Assembly (NCBI RefSeq): GCF_019431045.1
Contig: NZ_JAHXPT010000004.1
Span: 288,119 to 352,118 of the forward strand
DNA: 64,000 nucleotides
Source: Clostridium weizhouense
GTDB lineage: Bacteria > Bacillota > Clostridia > Clostridiales > Clostridiaceae
Direction of reading: 5' to 3'
The notes under the pieces were generated by a model. The model worked only from the letters and a program-made list of their open reading frames with translations, did not search any database and was not told the origin of the DNA. The position numbers and the translations under genes were made by a program. Of the stretch, positions 38,909 through 48,014 are shown in pieces. Numbering within the stretch: the first letter of the stretch is position 1; each line of letters starts with the position of its first letter.

Positions 38909-40003
38909 CTATATAAAGCCTAATTTTTCTTTAGTTTTGTCCATCAATTCTTTACCAGAAATTTTTAAAATTATGGATAAACTCATTTCAATTATCCCAA
39001 TTAAGTTTGAACTTATCATAACCTTTCCATTATCAACAAAATTTTTATTAATTACCTTAGTGTTATTTAAATTATTTGATTTAAGTAAATTATGTATATC
39101 ATCGATATTCGGCACAATCATACCATTTAAAGAATTTGTTTTAATTAAAAATTTAATTGCTTCTCCAACTGTACATATATAATCACAATCATTATAATAT
39201 TTTAATATATATTCTATTATTTTATTATTTTTAAATATATATTCTATATTTTTAGTATCTGGTAAAATTATAATATTAGGATTTAATAAGTTTTCCTCAA
39301 TGGGTGGTAATTCAAATTTCAAATTATCACAACAAATAATATTATTGGTTGTATATATAGCTTGAATATTAAATATTTTTTTATTAGCTAAAGTATTTGC
39401 TTTATTTAGTATGTTGCATATTAACGTGTAATTTGTTATATCCATATTCTCATACATAATTATAGAAATAATTTTAACTTTATTATCTCGTAAATTTAAA
39501 AAATCATTTTTAGTTAATTTATATGTACTCTCATCTTTATACTGTCTAACTTCTTTAAATCCAACTTTTGAGGCAAATATTTTACCCACCTTATTTTTAA
39601 TATTATCCATCATTATTTCGCCTTCAAAATCAAAGAAATAATATTCTAACATTAACTTTAAAGCTTCTCCAGCATATCCTTTTTTTCTATATTTATAAAA
39701 TATCTTTATATTAGATCTTGCTATTTTTGTGATAGGATCATATCCATGAAAACTTACCTCTCCAACTGGTTCATCATTAAGGTTATATATTAAACAATAA
39801 AAATTTTTTCTATCCGTTGGATAAACCATCTTTTTATAAAAACTATCCCATTTATTTTCCGTAAACTTATATACTCCCCCAATATCTTTCATAGTTTCTT
39901 CACTTGCCCATAATTTCGATGTAAATACTAACTCATTATACTCGGGTTGTTTTATATATACTAATTTTCCATTTCTTCTATATAGACCATCTTTTTTTTG
40001 CAT
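38909..40003 (-). CDS. Fusion of a GNAT acetyltransferase and a DJ-1/PfpI-like domain
   Basis: The first half (about 15-165) looks like a RimJ/RimL-type N-acetyltransferase, with GEVSFHGYDP, RKKGYAGEALKLMLEYYF and ASKVGFKEVRQY. The second half (about 176-352) follows the DJ-1/PfpI pattern used as a sensor in AraC-type regulators. A nucleophile-elbow-like cysteine sits in ICTVGEA (C277), then SLNG, then VDNGKVMISSNLIGIIEMSLSII. No DNA-binding domain follows. The start at 40003 uses AGGTG just upstream; the frame runs 20 codons further without a site. The substrate is unknown. The domain call for the second half is by eye. Confidence 0.6.
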   Translation of the reverse strand: MQKKDGLYRRNGKLVYIKQPEYNELVFTSKLWASEETMKDIGGVYKFTENKWDSFYKKMVYPTDRKNFYCLIYNLNDEPVGEVSFHGYDPITKIARSNIKIFYKYRKKGYAGEALKLMLEYYFFDFEGEIMMDNIKNKVGKIFASKVGFKEVRQYKDESTYKLTKNDFLNLRDNKVKIISIIMYENMDITNYTLICNILNKANTLANKKIFNIQAIYTTNNIICCDNLKFELPPIEENLLNPNIIILPDTKNIEYIFKNNKIIEYILKYYNDCDYICTVGEAIKFLIKTNSLNGMIVPNIDDIHNLLKSNNLNNTKVINKNFVDNGKVMISSNLIGIIEMSLSIILKISGKELMDKTKEKLGFI

Positions 40004-40100
40004 AAAATCACCTAATATTTTTAATCTTCTTTTTAATATCTCATATTTTTCCTTATTTATCAATACATTATGAAATAAATGGATATTTAAAATTATTATT

Positions 40101-40124
40101 TTAAATTTAAATATTTAAATTTAA
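40101..40124. repeat. Perfect 24 bp A/T-only palindrome
   Basis: TTAAATTTAAAT followed by its exact reverse complement. In such AT-rich DNA this could be chance. It lies between divergent genes, so a binding site is possible. Confidence 0.4.
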
Positions 40125-40155
40125 ATTCTTAGTATATATATACTTATAACTCTAC

Positions 40156-40306
40156 TTTACTAAACCATATTTCCAATTTACTTGTAAACAGTATTGTAAC
40201 ACAAGAAAATATTTTTTTATTTTTTTAAGAAAAATCTTGATTTTTACTTTTAAAGTCTATATAATATGATTGTTTGTTTAGTAATTTTAAACTTAAGGTT
40301 TAGTAA
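40156..40306. promoter_or_regulatory. Three copies of GTTTAGTAA, candidate operators for the XRE-cupin regulator
   Basis: GTTTAGTAA occurs at 40276-40284 and 40298-40306 (22 bp apart, about two helix turns) and in reverse orientation at 40156-40164. The two direct copies lie just after the -10 of the promoter at 40237-40265, a position suited to repression. Confidence 0.5.
40237..40265 (+). promoter_or_regulatory. Promoter of the XRE-cupin/potABCD operon
   Basis: TTGATT (40237-40242), 17 bases, TATAAT (40260-40265). A near-consensus sigma-A promoter, about 80 bases upstream of the GTG start. Confidence 0.7.
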
Positions 40307-40344
40307 AAGTGAGTATATTATATATTCAATGGTAGGTGTAAATT

Positions 40345-40884
40345 GTGCAAATTGGAGAAAAAATTCGTGTATTAAGAATGGAAAAACAATTAACTCAAGA
40401 AGAGTTAGCAAATAGATGTGAGTTATCAAAGGGATTTATATCTCAATTAGAAAATGATTTAACTTCCCCATCTATTGCTACCTTAATGGACATACTTGAA
40501 ATTTTAGGCACTAATTTAAATGAATTTTTTAGTGAAACAAAAGAAGAAAGAGTTACTTTTAGTAATGATGATATGTTTACAACAGAAGATGAAGAACTTA
40601 AATATTCTTTAATGTGGCTCATACCAAACGCTCAGAAAAATGCTATGGAACCCATTATGATAACACTTGAGCCAGGAGGACAATATATTGAAGAAGAACC
40701 TCATGAAGGCGAAGAATTTGGCTATGTACTTTCAGGAAGTATTTATCTTCATTTAGGAAAGAAAAAATATAAAGTCAAAAAAGGTGAAAGCTTTTACTAC
40801 AAACCAAAAGTTAATCATTATATTTGTAATGCTGGTAAAACAACAGCAAAAGTTATTTGGATAAGTACTCCACCGTCATTTTAA
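40345..40884 (+). CDS. XRE-family regulator with cupin domain (PuuR-like)
   Basis: The 179 residues combine an N-terminal helix-turn-helix ([26 protein letters not shown], about 3-55) with a C-terminal cupin (about 105-175; [33 protein letters not shown]). This design is that of PuuR and of regulators placed before potABCD in Firmicutes, which respond to polyamines. The start is GTG with AGGTG upstream. It is the first gene of the pot operon, 23 bp before potA, so autoregulation through the 9-mers upstream is likely. Confidence 0.88.
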   Translation: MQIGEKIRVLRMEKQLTQEELANRCELSKGFISQLENDLTSPSIATLMDILEILGTNLNEFFSETKEERVTFSNDDMFTTEDEELKYSLMWLIPNAQKNAMEPIMITLEPGGQYIEEEPHEGEEFGYVLSGSIYLHLGKKKYKVKKGESFYYKPKVNHYICNAGKTTAKVIWISTPPSF

Positions 40885-40907
40885 ATTTTAGAAAGAGGTG
40901 TTCTTTT

Positions 40908-41957
40908 ATGAGCGATAATATAATACAACTACATAATATTAGTAAATCTTATGGTGAACAGCAAGTATTAAATAATTTATCTTTAAACATTAAAAAGAAT
41001 GAATTTTTAACATTATTAGGCCCTAGCGGGTGTGGTAAAACTACTACGCTTAAAATAATTGCTGGATTTGAAAATTCTGATTCAGGAGAAGTAATGTTTA
41101 AAAATAAAGATATTTCTGCTCTTCCACCTTATAAGAGAAAAGTAAATACTGTATTTCAAAAGTATGCATTATTTCCTCATATGAATGTATTTGAAAATAT
41201 CGCTTTTGGATTAAAATTAAAAAAGATGCCAAAAGATGAAATTAAAAAAAATGTCGAAAAAATGCTTAATTTAGTTGCTTTAAAGGGATTTGAAAAAAGA
41301 AGTATTGATTCTTTAAGTGGTGGACAACAACAAAGAGTTGCCATTGCAAGAGCATTAGTAAATAAACCTGAAGTTTTACTTTTAGATGAACCTTTAGGAG
41401 CATTAGATTTAAAACTTAGAAAAGAAATGCAAATAGAACTAAAAAAAATACAACAAGAAATTGGTATTACTTTTATATTTGTAACTCACGATCAAGAAGA
41501 AGCTCTTACAATGTCTGATACTATTATTGTAATGAACAAAGGAGTAATTCAACAAATGGGTGCTCCAGAAGATATTTATAATGAACCTGCTAATGCTTTC
41601 GTTGCTGATTTTATAGGTGAAAGTAATATTTTAAATGGGATAATGATTGATGACCTTAAAGTTAAATTCTGCGAAAAAGAATTTACTTGTGTGGATAAAG
41701 GTTTTAAGAAAATGGAAAATATCGATGTTGTTATAAGACCTGAGGATATAAAAATAGTTAAAGCTGAACATGGAATGCTTAAAGGTAAAGTTGAATCTGT
41801 AATGTTTAAAGGGGTTCACTATGAAATACTTGTTTCTGTAAATGATTTTACATTTATACTTCATAATACAAAATATGCAGAAGTGGATACTGAAATAGGA
41901 TTAGATATATTCCCTGAAGATATTCACATTATGAAAAAGAGTATTGATAATGAATAA
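40908..41957 (+). CDS. potA: Spermidine/putrescine ABC transporter ATPase
   Basis: ATP-binding subunit of the polyamine importer, 349 residues. Walker [11 protein letters not shown], signature LSGGQQQR, Walker B LLLDEP and the switch histidine in FVTHDQEEA are all present, followed by a C-terminal TOBE domain ([11 protein letters not shown]). The start at 40908 has AGAGGTG 8 bases upstream. An in-frame ATG-like start 17 codons earlier overlaps the regulator gene and lacks a site. Overlaps potB by 8 bp. Confidence 0.93.
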   Translation: MSDNIIQLHNISKSYGEQQVLNNLSLNIKKNEFLTLLGPSGCGKTTTLKIIAGFENSDSGEVMFKNKDISALPPYKRKVNTVFQKYALFPHMNVFENIAFGLKLKKMPKDEIKKNVEKMLNLVALKGFEKRSIDSLSGGQQQRVAIARALVNKPEVLLLDEPLGALDLKLRKEMQIELKKIQQEIGITFIFVTHDQEEALTMSDTIIVMNKGVIQQMGAPEDIYNEPANAFVADFIGESNILNGIMIDDLKVKFCEKEFTCVDKGFKKMENIDVVIRPEDIKIVKAEHGMLKGKVESVMFKGVHYEILVSVNDFTFILHNTKYAEVDTEIGLDIFPEDIHIMKKSIDNE

Positions 41958-42792
41958 TAAAAAAACTTCAATATTAGCATATCCTTATATAATTTGGAGT
42001 GCCTTATTTATAGTTATCCCTTTAATTATAGTATTATTTTTCAGCTTTACACAAAAGATTAATTCAAGTTATTCATTTTCATTGGATAACTATAATAAAC
42101 TACTTAATCCTCAATATCTATATATTTTTAAACAATCATTATGGTTAGCATTTGAATCTACAATAGCATGTTTAATTCTTGGCTACCCTATTTCATATAT
42201 AATTGCAAAAATAGATAAGTGTAAAAGAAACTTCTTAATTATGTTATTTATTTTGCCAATGTGGATGAATTTTTTATTAAGAACTTATGCTTGGGTACCT
42301 ATATTAGGGAAAACTGGTTTAGTAAATCTTTTACTTAGACAATTAGGGATTGGACCTATCTCTTTTCTTTACAATGATGGAGCAGTTTTATTAGGAATGG
42401 TTTATAATTTCTTACCTTTTATGGTTCTTCCAATTTATACTTCTTTAATAAAAATGGATCAAGATTTAATAAATGCAGCACATGATTTAGGTGCTGGTAG
42501 AATTAAAGTTTTTACAAAAATTATAATTCCACTTAGTATTCCTGGTATGATTTCTGGAATTACAATGGTATTTATGCCTTCTGTTTCTACATTTGTAATC
42601 TCAAGATTATTAGGTGGCGGTCAATATATGCTTTTAGGTAATGTAATTGAACAACAATTTACAACTATGGGTGATTGGAACTTAGGTTCTGCAATTTCAA
42701 TAATTATGATGATAATTATATTAATTTTTATGGCTCTTACATCTAGATTTGAAAATAACGACAGTAAAGAAGGTGGTGGACAACTATGGTAA
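41950..42792 (+). CDS. potB: Spermidine/putrescine ABC transporter permease
   Basis: Inner-membrane permease of 280 residues with six hydrophobic segments. The cytoplasmic loop [25 protein letters not shown] (about 175-199) is the EAA-type contact for PotA. The ATG at 41950 lies inside the end of potA, so translation is coupled. It ends overlapping potC by 7 bp. Confidence 0.93.
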   Translation: MNNKKTSILAYPYIIWSALFIVIPLIIVLFFSFTQKINSSYSFSLDNYNKLLNPQYLYIFKQSLWLAFESTIACLILGYPISYIIAKIDKCKRNFLIMLFILPMWMNFLLRTYAWVPILGKTGLVNLLLRQLGIGPISFLYNDGAVLLGMVYNFLPFMVLPIYTSLIKMDQDLINAAHDLGAGRIKVFTKIIIPLSIPGMISGITMVFMPSVSTFVISRLLGGGQYMLLGNVIEQQFTTMGDWNLGSAISIIMMIIILIFMALTSRFENNDSKEGGGQLW

Positions 42793-43571
42793 ATAAATTA
42801 GAAAATTTTATTAAACGCTTTTATTTATTTCTTATTTTTTTATTTTTGTATACACCTATTTTTACTTTGATGATATTTTCATTTAATGGTTCTAAGACTA
42901 TGGGTAAGTGGACTGGATTTACTTTTAAATGGTATAAAACATTATTTCATAACCAAAGGCTTATGTCCGCACTTTACTATACAATATTAATTGCAGTTGT
43001 AGCTTCCATTATAGCTACAATAGTTGGTACTTTAACTGCTATTGGTATAAATCAAATGAAAGGTAAAAAAAAATCCTTAATTTTAAATATTAATTATCTG
43101 CCTGTTTTAAATCCTGATATAGTTACAGGTATTGCTCTTATGAGTATGTTTATATTTATAAATTTAAAATTTGGATTCATTACTATGCTTTTAGCTCATA
43201 TTACATTTGATATTCCATATGTAATACTTTCAGTTCTTCCTAAACTAAAACAACTTCCTGAAAATACCTTAGAAGCTGCAGCAGATTTAGGAGCAACACC
43301 TTGGTATACCATTAGAAAAGTTATACTTCCTCAAATTAAACCTGGTATTATTTCAGGCTTTCTTATGGCATTTACTATGTCAATCGATGATTTTGTTATA
43401 AGTTTCTTTACTACTGGTCCTGGTGTAAGTAATCTTTCTATAGAGATCTACTCAATGGCAAGAAGAGGAATTAAACCGGAAATAAATGCTCTTTCAACTT
43501 TAATGTTTTTAACTGTTTTAACCCTATTAATCATAGTAAACAAAAAGCAAAATTCTGTAAGAGGTGATTAG
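42786..43571 (+). CDS. potC: Spermidine/putrescine ABC transporter permease
   Basis: Second permease, 261 residues with six membrane segments. Its EAA loop is EAAADLGATPWYTIRKVILPQIKPG. The start overlaps potB, with AAGGTGG just upstream. Together with PotB it forms the channel. Confidence 0.93.
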   Translation: MVNKLENFIKRFYLFLIFLFLYTPIFTLMIFSFNGSKTMGKWTGFTFKWYKTLFHNQRLMSALYYTILIAVVASIIATIVGTLTAIGINQMKGKKKSLILNINYLPVLNPDIVTGIALMSMFIFINLKFGFITMLLAHITFDIPYVILSVLPKLKQLPENTLEAAADLGATPWYTIRKVILPQIKPGIISGFLMAFTMSIDDFVISFFTTGPGVSNLSIEIYSMARRGIKPEINALSTLMFLTVLTLLIIVNKKQNSVRGD

Positions 43572-43572
43572 T

Positions 43573-44637
43573 TTGAAAAATTTCAAAATTTTTGGTGCTT
43601 TGGCTCTAATTAGTTTATTAAGTTTAAGTCTTTTTTCAGGATGTTTTAATGGAAAAACACAATCTACTGGAACAGTTTACTTTTATAACTGTGGTGATTA
43701 TATTGATGAAAATCTATTAGCTAAATTCGAAGATGAAACAGGAATTCATGTTGAGTATTCAACATATGATACAAATGAAATAATGTATCAAAAACTAAAA
43801 AGTACTCCTGGTAGTTATGATCTAGTAATACCATCTGATTATATGATTCAAAAAATGCTTAAAGAAGATATGCTCGAAAAATTAAATTTTGATAACATAA
43901 CTAATTACGATTATATAGATGATAATTTTAAAAATTTAGCATATGATCCTACTAATGAATACTCAGTTCCTTATATGTGGGGAACTATAGGAATAATATA
44001 TAATCCTGACATAGTAAAAGAGAATGTTGATAGTTGGAATATTTTATGGAATGAAAAATATAATAATAAACAAATAATCATGTTTGACTCAATGAGAGAT
44101 ACTATAGCTGTAGCTTTGAAAAAACTTGGATATTCTATAAATAGTACAAATCCTGATGAAATAAATTCAGCTACTAAAGAATTAATTAAACAAAAGCAAT
44201 CTTTATCTCCTCTTTACTATGTAGATGAGGTTAAAGATAAAATGATTAATGAAGAAGCTGCTCTTGCTACAGTATGGTCTGGAGATGCAAATTTTATAAA
44301 ATCAGAAAATCCTAAATTAAAATATGTAATTCCTAAAGAAGGGTCAAATAAATGGTTTGATGCAATGGTAATTCCTAAAGGTGCTAATAATAAAGAAGAA
44401 GCAGAAATGTTAATCGATTTTCTTTGTGATCCAGAAAATTCAAAACAAAATGTTGACTATATAGGTTATTCAACACCTAATAAAGAAGCATATGAACTTT
44501 TAGATGATGATATAAAAAATGATAAAGGATCTTATCCTACAAAAGAAGTATTAGATAAATGTGAAGTATTTATTGATTTAGATAATTCATTAAAATTATA
44601 TGATGATGCTTGGATGAAAGTTAAAACATCTAATTAA
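43573..44637 (+). CDS. potD: Polyamine-binding lipoprotein of the ABC importer
   Basis: Extracellular substrate-binding protein, 354 residues. The signal peptide ends in the lipobox LFSGC, so it is lipid-anchored. The mature part starts VYFYNCGDYIDENLLAKFEDETGIHV, typical of PotD, with SDYMIQKM and PYMWGTIGIIYNP. The start is TTG at 43573, two bases after the potC stop, with AGAGGTGA upstream. Spermidine or putrescine is the likely ligand given the operon type. Confidence 0.92.
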   Translation: MKNFKIFGALALISLLSLSLFSGCFNGKTQSTGTVYFYNCGDYIDENLLAKFEDETGIHVEYSTYDTNEIMYQKLKSTPGSYDLVIPSDYMIQKMLKEDMLEKLNFDNITNYDYIDDNFKNLAYDPTNEYSVPYMWGTIGIIYNPDIVKENVDSWNILWNEKYNNKQIIMFDSMRDTIAVALKKLGYSINSTNPDEINSATKELIKQKQSLSPLYYVDEVKDKMINEEAALATVWSGDANFIKSENPKLKYVIPKEGSNKWFDAMVIPKGANNKEEAEMLIDFLCDPENSKQNVDYIGYSTPNKEAYELLDDDIKNDKGSYPTKEVLDKCEVFIDLDNSLKLYDDAWMKVKTSN

Positions 44638-44642
44638 TAGTA

Positions 44643-44679
44643 AAATCCTTAGATAGTATCTATACCATCTAAGGATTTT
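44643..44679. terminator. Bidirectional terminator between potD and ndk
   Basis: AAATCCTTAGAT pairs with ATCTAAGGATTT, then TTTTT on the plus strand. It also suits ndk on the minus strand. Confidence 0.85.
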
Positions 44680-44690
44680 TTTATCTTATA

Positions 44691-45101
44691 TTATTGGTTT
44701 AATTCTGGAAACCATAACTCAATTTCTTCTTTAGCACTTTCTAATGTATCTGATGCATGAACACAATTTTCTGTTTTACTTCTTGCATACCTATGCCTTA
44801 TTGTTCCTTCTTCAGCATCATCAGGACTAGTTGCTCCATTTATTCTTCTTACTTTTGCTACTGCATCCTCACCTTGTAATATAATTGCACATAGGGGACT
44901 CCTTGTTATAAAAGTTATTAACTCTTCATAGAAATCTTTTCCTTTATGTTGAGAATAATGTTTTTCTGCAATTTCTCTTGTTGCTTTCATAAGTTTTAAA
45001 TGAACTACCTTTAATCCGTTAGCTTCATAACAACTTATAATGTTTCCTATTATATTTCTCTCTACTCCATCCGGCTTAATTAATACCATACTTTTTTCCA
45101 T
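44691..45101 (-). CDS. ndk: Nucleoside-diphosphate kinase
   Basis: Balances nucleoside triphosphate pools by transferring phosphate through a histidine. The 136 residues begin MEKSMVLIKPDGVERN. The phosphorylated histidine is H115 in ENCVHASDTLESA, where the usual HGSDS reads HASDT. AAGGAGG lies upstream. It is monocistronic between two terminators. Confidence 0.94.
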   Translation of the reverse strand: MEKSMVLIKPDGVERNIIGNIISCYEANGLKVVHLKLMKATREIAEKHYSQHKGKDFYEELITFITRSPLCAIILQGEDAVAKVRRINGATSPDDAEEGTIRHRYARSKTENCVHASDTLESAKEEIELWFPELNQ

Positions 45102-45366
45102 AATTTAAGTCGCCTCCTTTAATTGATTACCTATATTATATACAATTTTCCGAAAATTATAAATAATTTTATTTTTTTCCAATTATGTTATTATAAAAAT
45201 ATATCTATTTCTTCACTTTAAACCTAAATATTAACTTATAATAACTCCTGTAAATGATTTCATTATAACACTTATTCTAACTTTTAAAAAGTAATTATTT
45301 AAAATATAATTTTTTATAGAATACATTTTTAATAAATTATAATAATATTTTTTAGGAGGTAACATT

Positions 45367-45639
45367 ATGGTTAGATATTTGTTAATATTAGCAGGAAGAA
45401 TTCAAGGTGTTGGCTTTAGATTTTTTTCACAATTAAAAGCAACAGAGCTTTCTTTAACTGGATATGCTCAAAATCTTGATTCCGGAAATGTAAAAATTGA
45501 AATACAAGGCAGACAAGAAAATATTGATACTTTTATTTCTTATATAATGGTAAGTAACAAATTTGCTAAAGTTATGGATATAAATGTAACTCCCATTCCC
45601 CTAATTTCTAATGAAAAAAAATTCAAAATAAAGTATTAA
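45367..45639 (+). CDS. acyP: Acylphosphatase
   Basis: Hydrolyses acyl phosphates. The 90 residues carry the family motif GRIQGVGFRFF with catalytic R18, and N36 in GYAQNLDSG. TTAGGAGG precedes the ATG. Monocistronic, ending at a terminator shared with the convergent symporter gene. Confidence 0.9.
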   Translation: MVRYLLILAGRIQGVGFRFFSQLKATELSLTGYAQNLDSGNVKIEIQGRQENIDTFISYIMVSNKFAKVMDINVTPIPLISNEKKFKIKY

Positions 45640-45660
45640 TTATTTATTTCTTTAATAAAT

Positions 45661-45702
45661 AATAGGTGATATCTTTAAATAAGCTTAAAGATATCACCTA
45701 TT
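45661..45702. terminator. Bidirectional terminator between acyP and the symporter gene
   Basis: AATAGGTGATATCTTTAA pairs perfectly with TTAAAGATATCACCTATT. Confidence 0.85.
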
Positions 45703-45710
45703 ATTATATA

Positions 45711-47138
45711 TTAAGCACTCACTTCATTTGTTGATTGTTCTAATTTCATGATTTCAAAAAACTCTTCCGTTTCTTGAATTATAACTTTTCTTAAACCTAT
45801 TAATGCTACTAAATTAGGAAAGGCCATGCAACCATTAACTATATCTGCTATTATAAATATCAATTCTAATGGTAAGAATGGTCCTATAGCAACTAATACT
45901 ATATATATTATTCTATATGGTAAAATTGATTTAGTACCAAATAAATATTGAATACACTTTTCCCCATAATAATTCCATCCAAGTATTGTTGTAAAAGCAA
46001 AAAATATTAATCCTATATTAACAATGTACTTTCCTAAAGAAGCTATAGGTAAACCTACTTGAAAAGCTGCTGATGTAAGTCCTGCCCCCTCTATTGTTGC
46101 TCCTAATTCGAATACACCTGTATGATCACTTGTAATAATTATTGCAAGACCTGTCATAGTACATACTATTATTGTGTCAAAAAAAGTACCTGTCATTGAT
46201 ATTAGACCTTGTCTAACTGCTGATTTTGTTTTTGCTGCTGCTGCTGCTATTGGTGCACTACCAAGTCCTGATTCATTTGAAAATACACCTCTAGCTATAC
46301 CATTTCTGATCGCCATTGTAATTGTAATACCTAATACACCACCTCCAATGGCTTCTGGATTAAATGCACTTTTAATTATTAATTCTAATGCTGATGGAAT
46401 AGCTTGAAAGTTAAATCCAAGTACAAGTGCTGCTCCAATTATATATGCTACTGCCATAAATGGTACAAGTGTTTCTGAAACTTTAGATATTCTCTTTATT
46501 CCTCCTAAAGTTACTAATGCTACTAAGACTGTTATAACCACTGCTGTAACTCCTAACGGAATATTAAAGTTAGCTGCAGCTGATGCAATTGAATTAACTT
46601 GACCAAATGTACCTATTCCAAAAAAGGCAACTCCTATTCCAAAAAAGGCAAATAACTTTGCAAGCCATTTAATTCCAAGTCCATTTTGGATATAATACAT
46701 TGGCCCTCCACACATTTGACCATTTTCATCAATTTCTCTGTACTTTATTGCAAGTACTCCTTCAGCATATTTGGTTGCCATTCCAAAAAATGCTGCTATC
46801 CACATCCAAAATAATGCTCCAGGACCACCTGCTTTAACAGCAGTTGCCACTCCAACTATATTTCCTGTACCTATAGTTGCTGATAAAGCTGTACATAAAG
46901 CAGCAAAGCTAGATACATCTCCATGTGCATCTTCACTTGTAATTTCTTCATCTTTTCCAAATACATATTTTAATGCTATTGGTAATTTAAATATTTGTAA
47001 TAATTTAAGACGAATTGTTAGGTAAATTCCTGTTCCTAACAAAAGAATAAGTAATGGCGGACCCCAAACAATATTGTCAATTGTTTCAAAGAAAGTTTGT
47101 ACTCCCGCTGTTGATAATAATAGATTTGATAATAACAT
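45711..47138 (-). CDS. AGCS-family sodium:alanine/glycine symporter under a glycine riboswitch
   Basis: Membrane symporter of 475 residues with about eleven hydrophobic segments. Family motifs: ALCTALSATIGTGNIVGVATAV, the GPGALFWMW loop, and SGLGSAPIAAAAAKT. A tandem glycine riboswitch lies 71 bp upstream in the same orientation, so glycine is a likely substrate. GGGGG lies before the ATG. It is a paralogue of the gene at 36509-37909. Confidence 0.93.
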   Translation of the reverse strand: MLLSNLLLSTAGVQTFFETIDNIVWGPPLLILLLGTGIYLTIRLKLLQIFKLPIALKYVFGKDEEITSEDAHGDVSSFAALCTALSATIGTGNIVGVATAVKAGGPGALFWMWIAAFFGMATKYAEGVLAIKYREIDENGQMCGGPMYYIQNGLGIKWLAKLFAFFGIGVAFFGIGTFGQVNSIASAAANFNIPLGVTAVVITVLVALVTLGGIKRISKVSETLVPFMAVAYIIGAALVLGFNFQAIPSALELIIKSAFNPEAIGGGVLGITITMAIRNGIARGVFSNESGLGSAPIAAAAAKTKSAVRQGLISMTGTFFDTIIVCTMTGLAIIITSDHTGVFELGATIEGAGLTSAAFQVGLPIASLGKYIVNIGLIFFAFTTILGWNYYGEKCIQYLFGTKSILPYRIIYIVLVAIGPFLPLELIFIIADIVNGCMAFPNLVALIGLRKVIIQETEEFFEIMKLEQSTNEVSA

Positions 47139-47208
47139 AAAAAATCCCCCTTAATTTTTATTACGGAGGAGAATAAGAATTCAACCAAAATTTATTTTGA
47201 TTAATCCT

Positions 47209-47397
47209 ATCCCCTGTCCTTTTACCTGAGAGTTTCAGCAATTATAGCAATTACCTTGCTCCTTCGGTGCTCATATAAATGAGTCTCTCCAGAGGCTCGT
47301 CCAGTAGCGGTCCTAATACCTGAAAGATTTCCCTCTTCGGTGTATTAATATAATTTGTATTATATTAATATCTCTCCCACTACCTTCATCCGAACGT
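47209..47397 (-). ncRNA. Tandem glycine riboswitch (gcvT type)
   Basis: On the minus strand the first aptamer contains GGGAGAGATATTA, CACCGAAGAGG and TTTCAGGTATTAGGAC. The second contains TGGAGAGACTC, CACCGAAGGAGCAAGG and AACTCTCAGGTAAAAGGACAG. These are the conserved glycine-aptamer blocks in duplicate. The first aptamer has a long A/T stem-loop between its blocks. The expression platform lies in 47139-47208, which includes an AATCAAAAT/ATTTTGGTT hairpin. Glycine riboswitches of this kind usually turn genes on. Confidence 0.93.
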
Positions 47398-47415
47398 TCT
47401 TTAATTTATGGTTCA

Positions 47416-47444
47416 ATTATATATGTATTTTTAAATTTATTCAA
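47416..47444 (-). promoter_or_regulatory. Promoter of the glycine riboswitch transcript
   Basis: Minus-strand TTGAAT (47439-47444), 17 bases, TATAAT (47416-47421). It places the start a few bases before the first aptamer. Confidence 0.7.
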
Positions 47445-47552
47445 GTTTTTTTTATTTCTTTAATATACTATATATACTATTTTTTCTATATGTTAACTAA
47501 AAGTAGCTATTTCAAATATATAAAAGCGAACATTATTTTTATTTAATACATT

Positions 47553-47987
47553 TTATATAGATTTTGTCATTATACTTAATGAATTTTCTTCTTTAAAGTT
47601 ATTCTTTATATAGAAATTTTTCAACAAATTATTTTGTGTAAATAATATAAGAAAATCTACTCCTACTTTTTTAACTTCATCTTCTATAGAATTAATTAAA
47701 ATGCTTCCTATATTATTTCCTTGTACTTCATTTGAAACAAAAACTTCTTTTATATTTAAATGTTTTCCTTCATACCATTCTTCACAATTTGCAAATATAG
47801 CACCTTTAATAATATTCTTTTCTACATATTTAATTCCAATAAAATTGGGACACATATAAATATCCTTTAATCTTCTAAATGCACTCTCATCACTCCATTT
47901 ATCATTCCAAGGATCTCCATTAAATACTCTAACAAATAAACTTGCACATTCATTTAAATCCGTCTCATTAATTCTTAATATACCCAT
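47553..47987 (-). CDS. GNAT-family N-acetyltransferase
   Basis: Cytoplasmic acetyl-CoA-dependent acetyltransferase, 144 residues. Motif A is seen as IKEVFVSNEVQGNNIGSILINSIEDEV (about 79-105), and NFYIKNNF follows. The N-terminal CASLFVRVFNGDPWNDKW resembles AAC(6')-like members, but the substrate cannot be told. The ATG at 47987 has AAGGTG 8 bases upstream. It follows the PHP gene by 27 bp and may share its transcript. Confidence 0.8.
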   Translation of the reverse strand: MGILRINETDLNECASLFVRVFNGDPWNDKWSDESAFRRLKDIYMCPNFIGIKYVEKNIIKGAIFANCEEWYEGKHLNIKEVFVSNEVQGNNIGSILINSIEDEVKKVGVDFLILFTQNNLLKNFYIKNNFKEENSLSIMTKSI

Positions 47988-48014
47988 CCCTATCACACCT
48001 TACTTAAAACTTTA

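Larger units (their letters stand above)
40004..40344. other. 341 bp divergent intergenic region with promoter and operators
   Basis: Holds a 24 bp perfect A/T palindrome (40101-40124), three copies of a GTTTAGTAA 9-mer and the promoter of the XRE-cupin/pot operon, each listed separately. No gene is seen. Confidence 0.6.

Noticed and set aside
40101..40124. A/T-only palindrome as a regulator site
   Set aside because: Perfect symmetry but of the lowest complexity. Chance is hard to exclude in this base composition.
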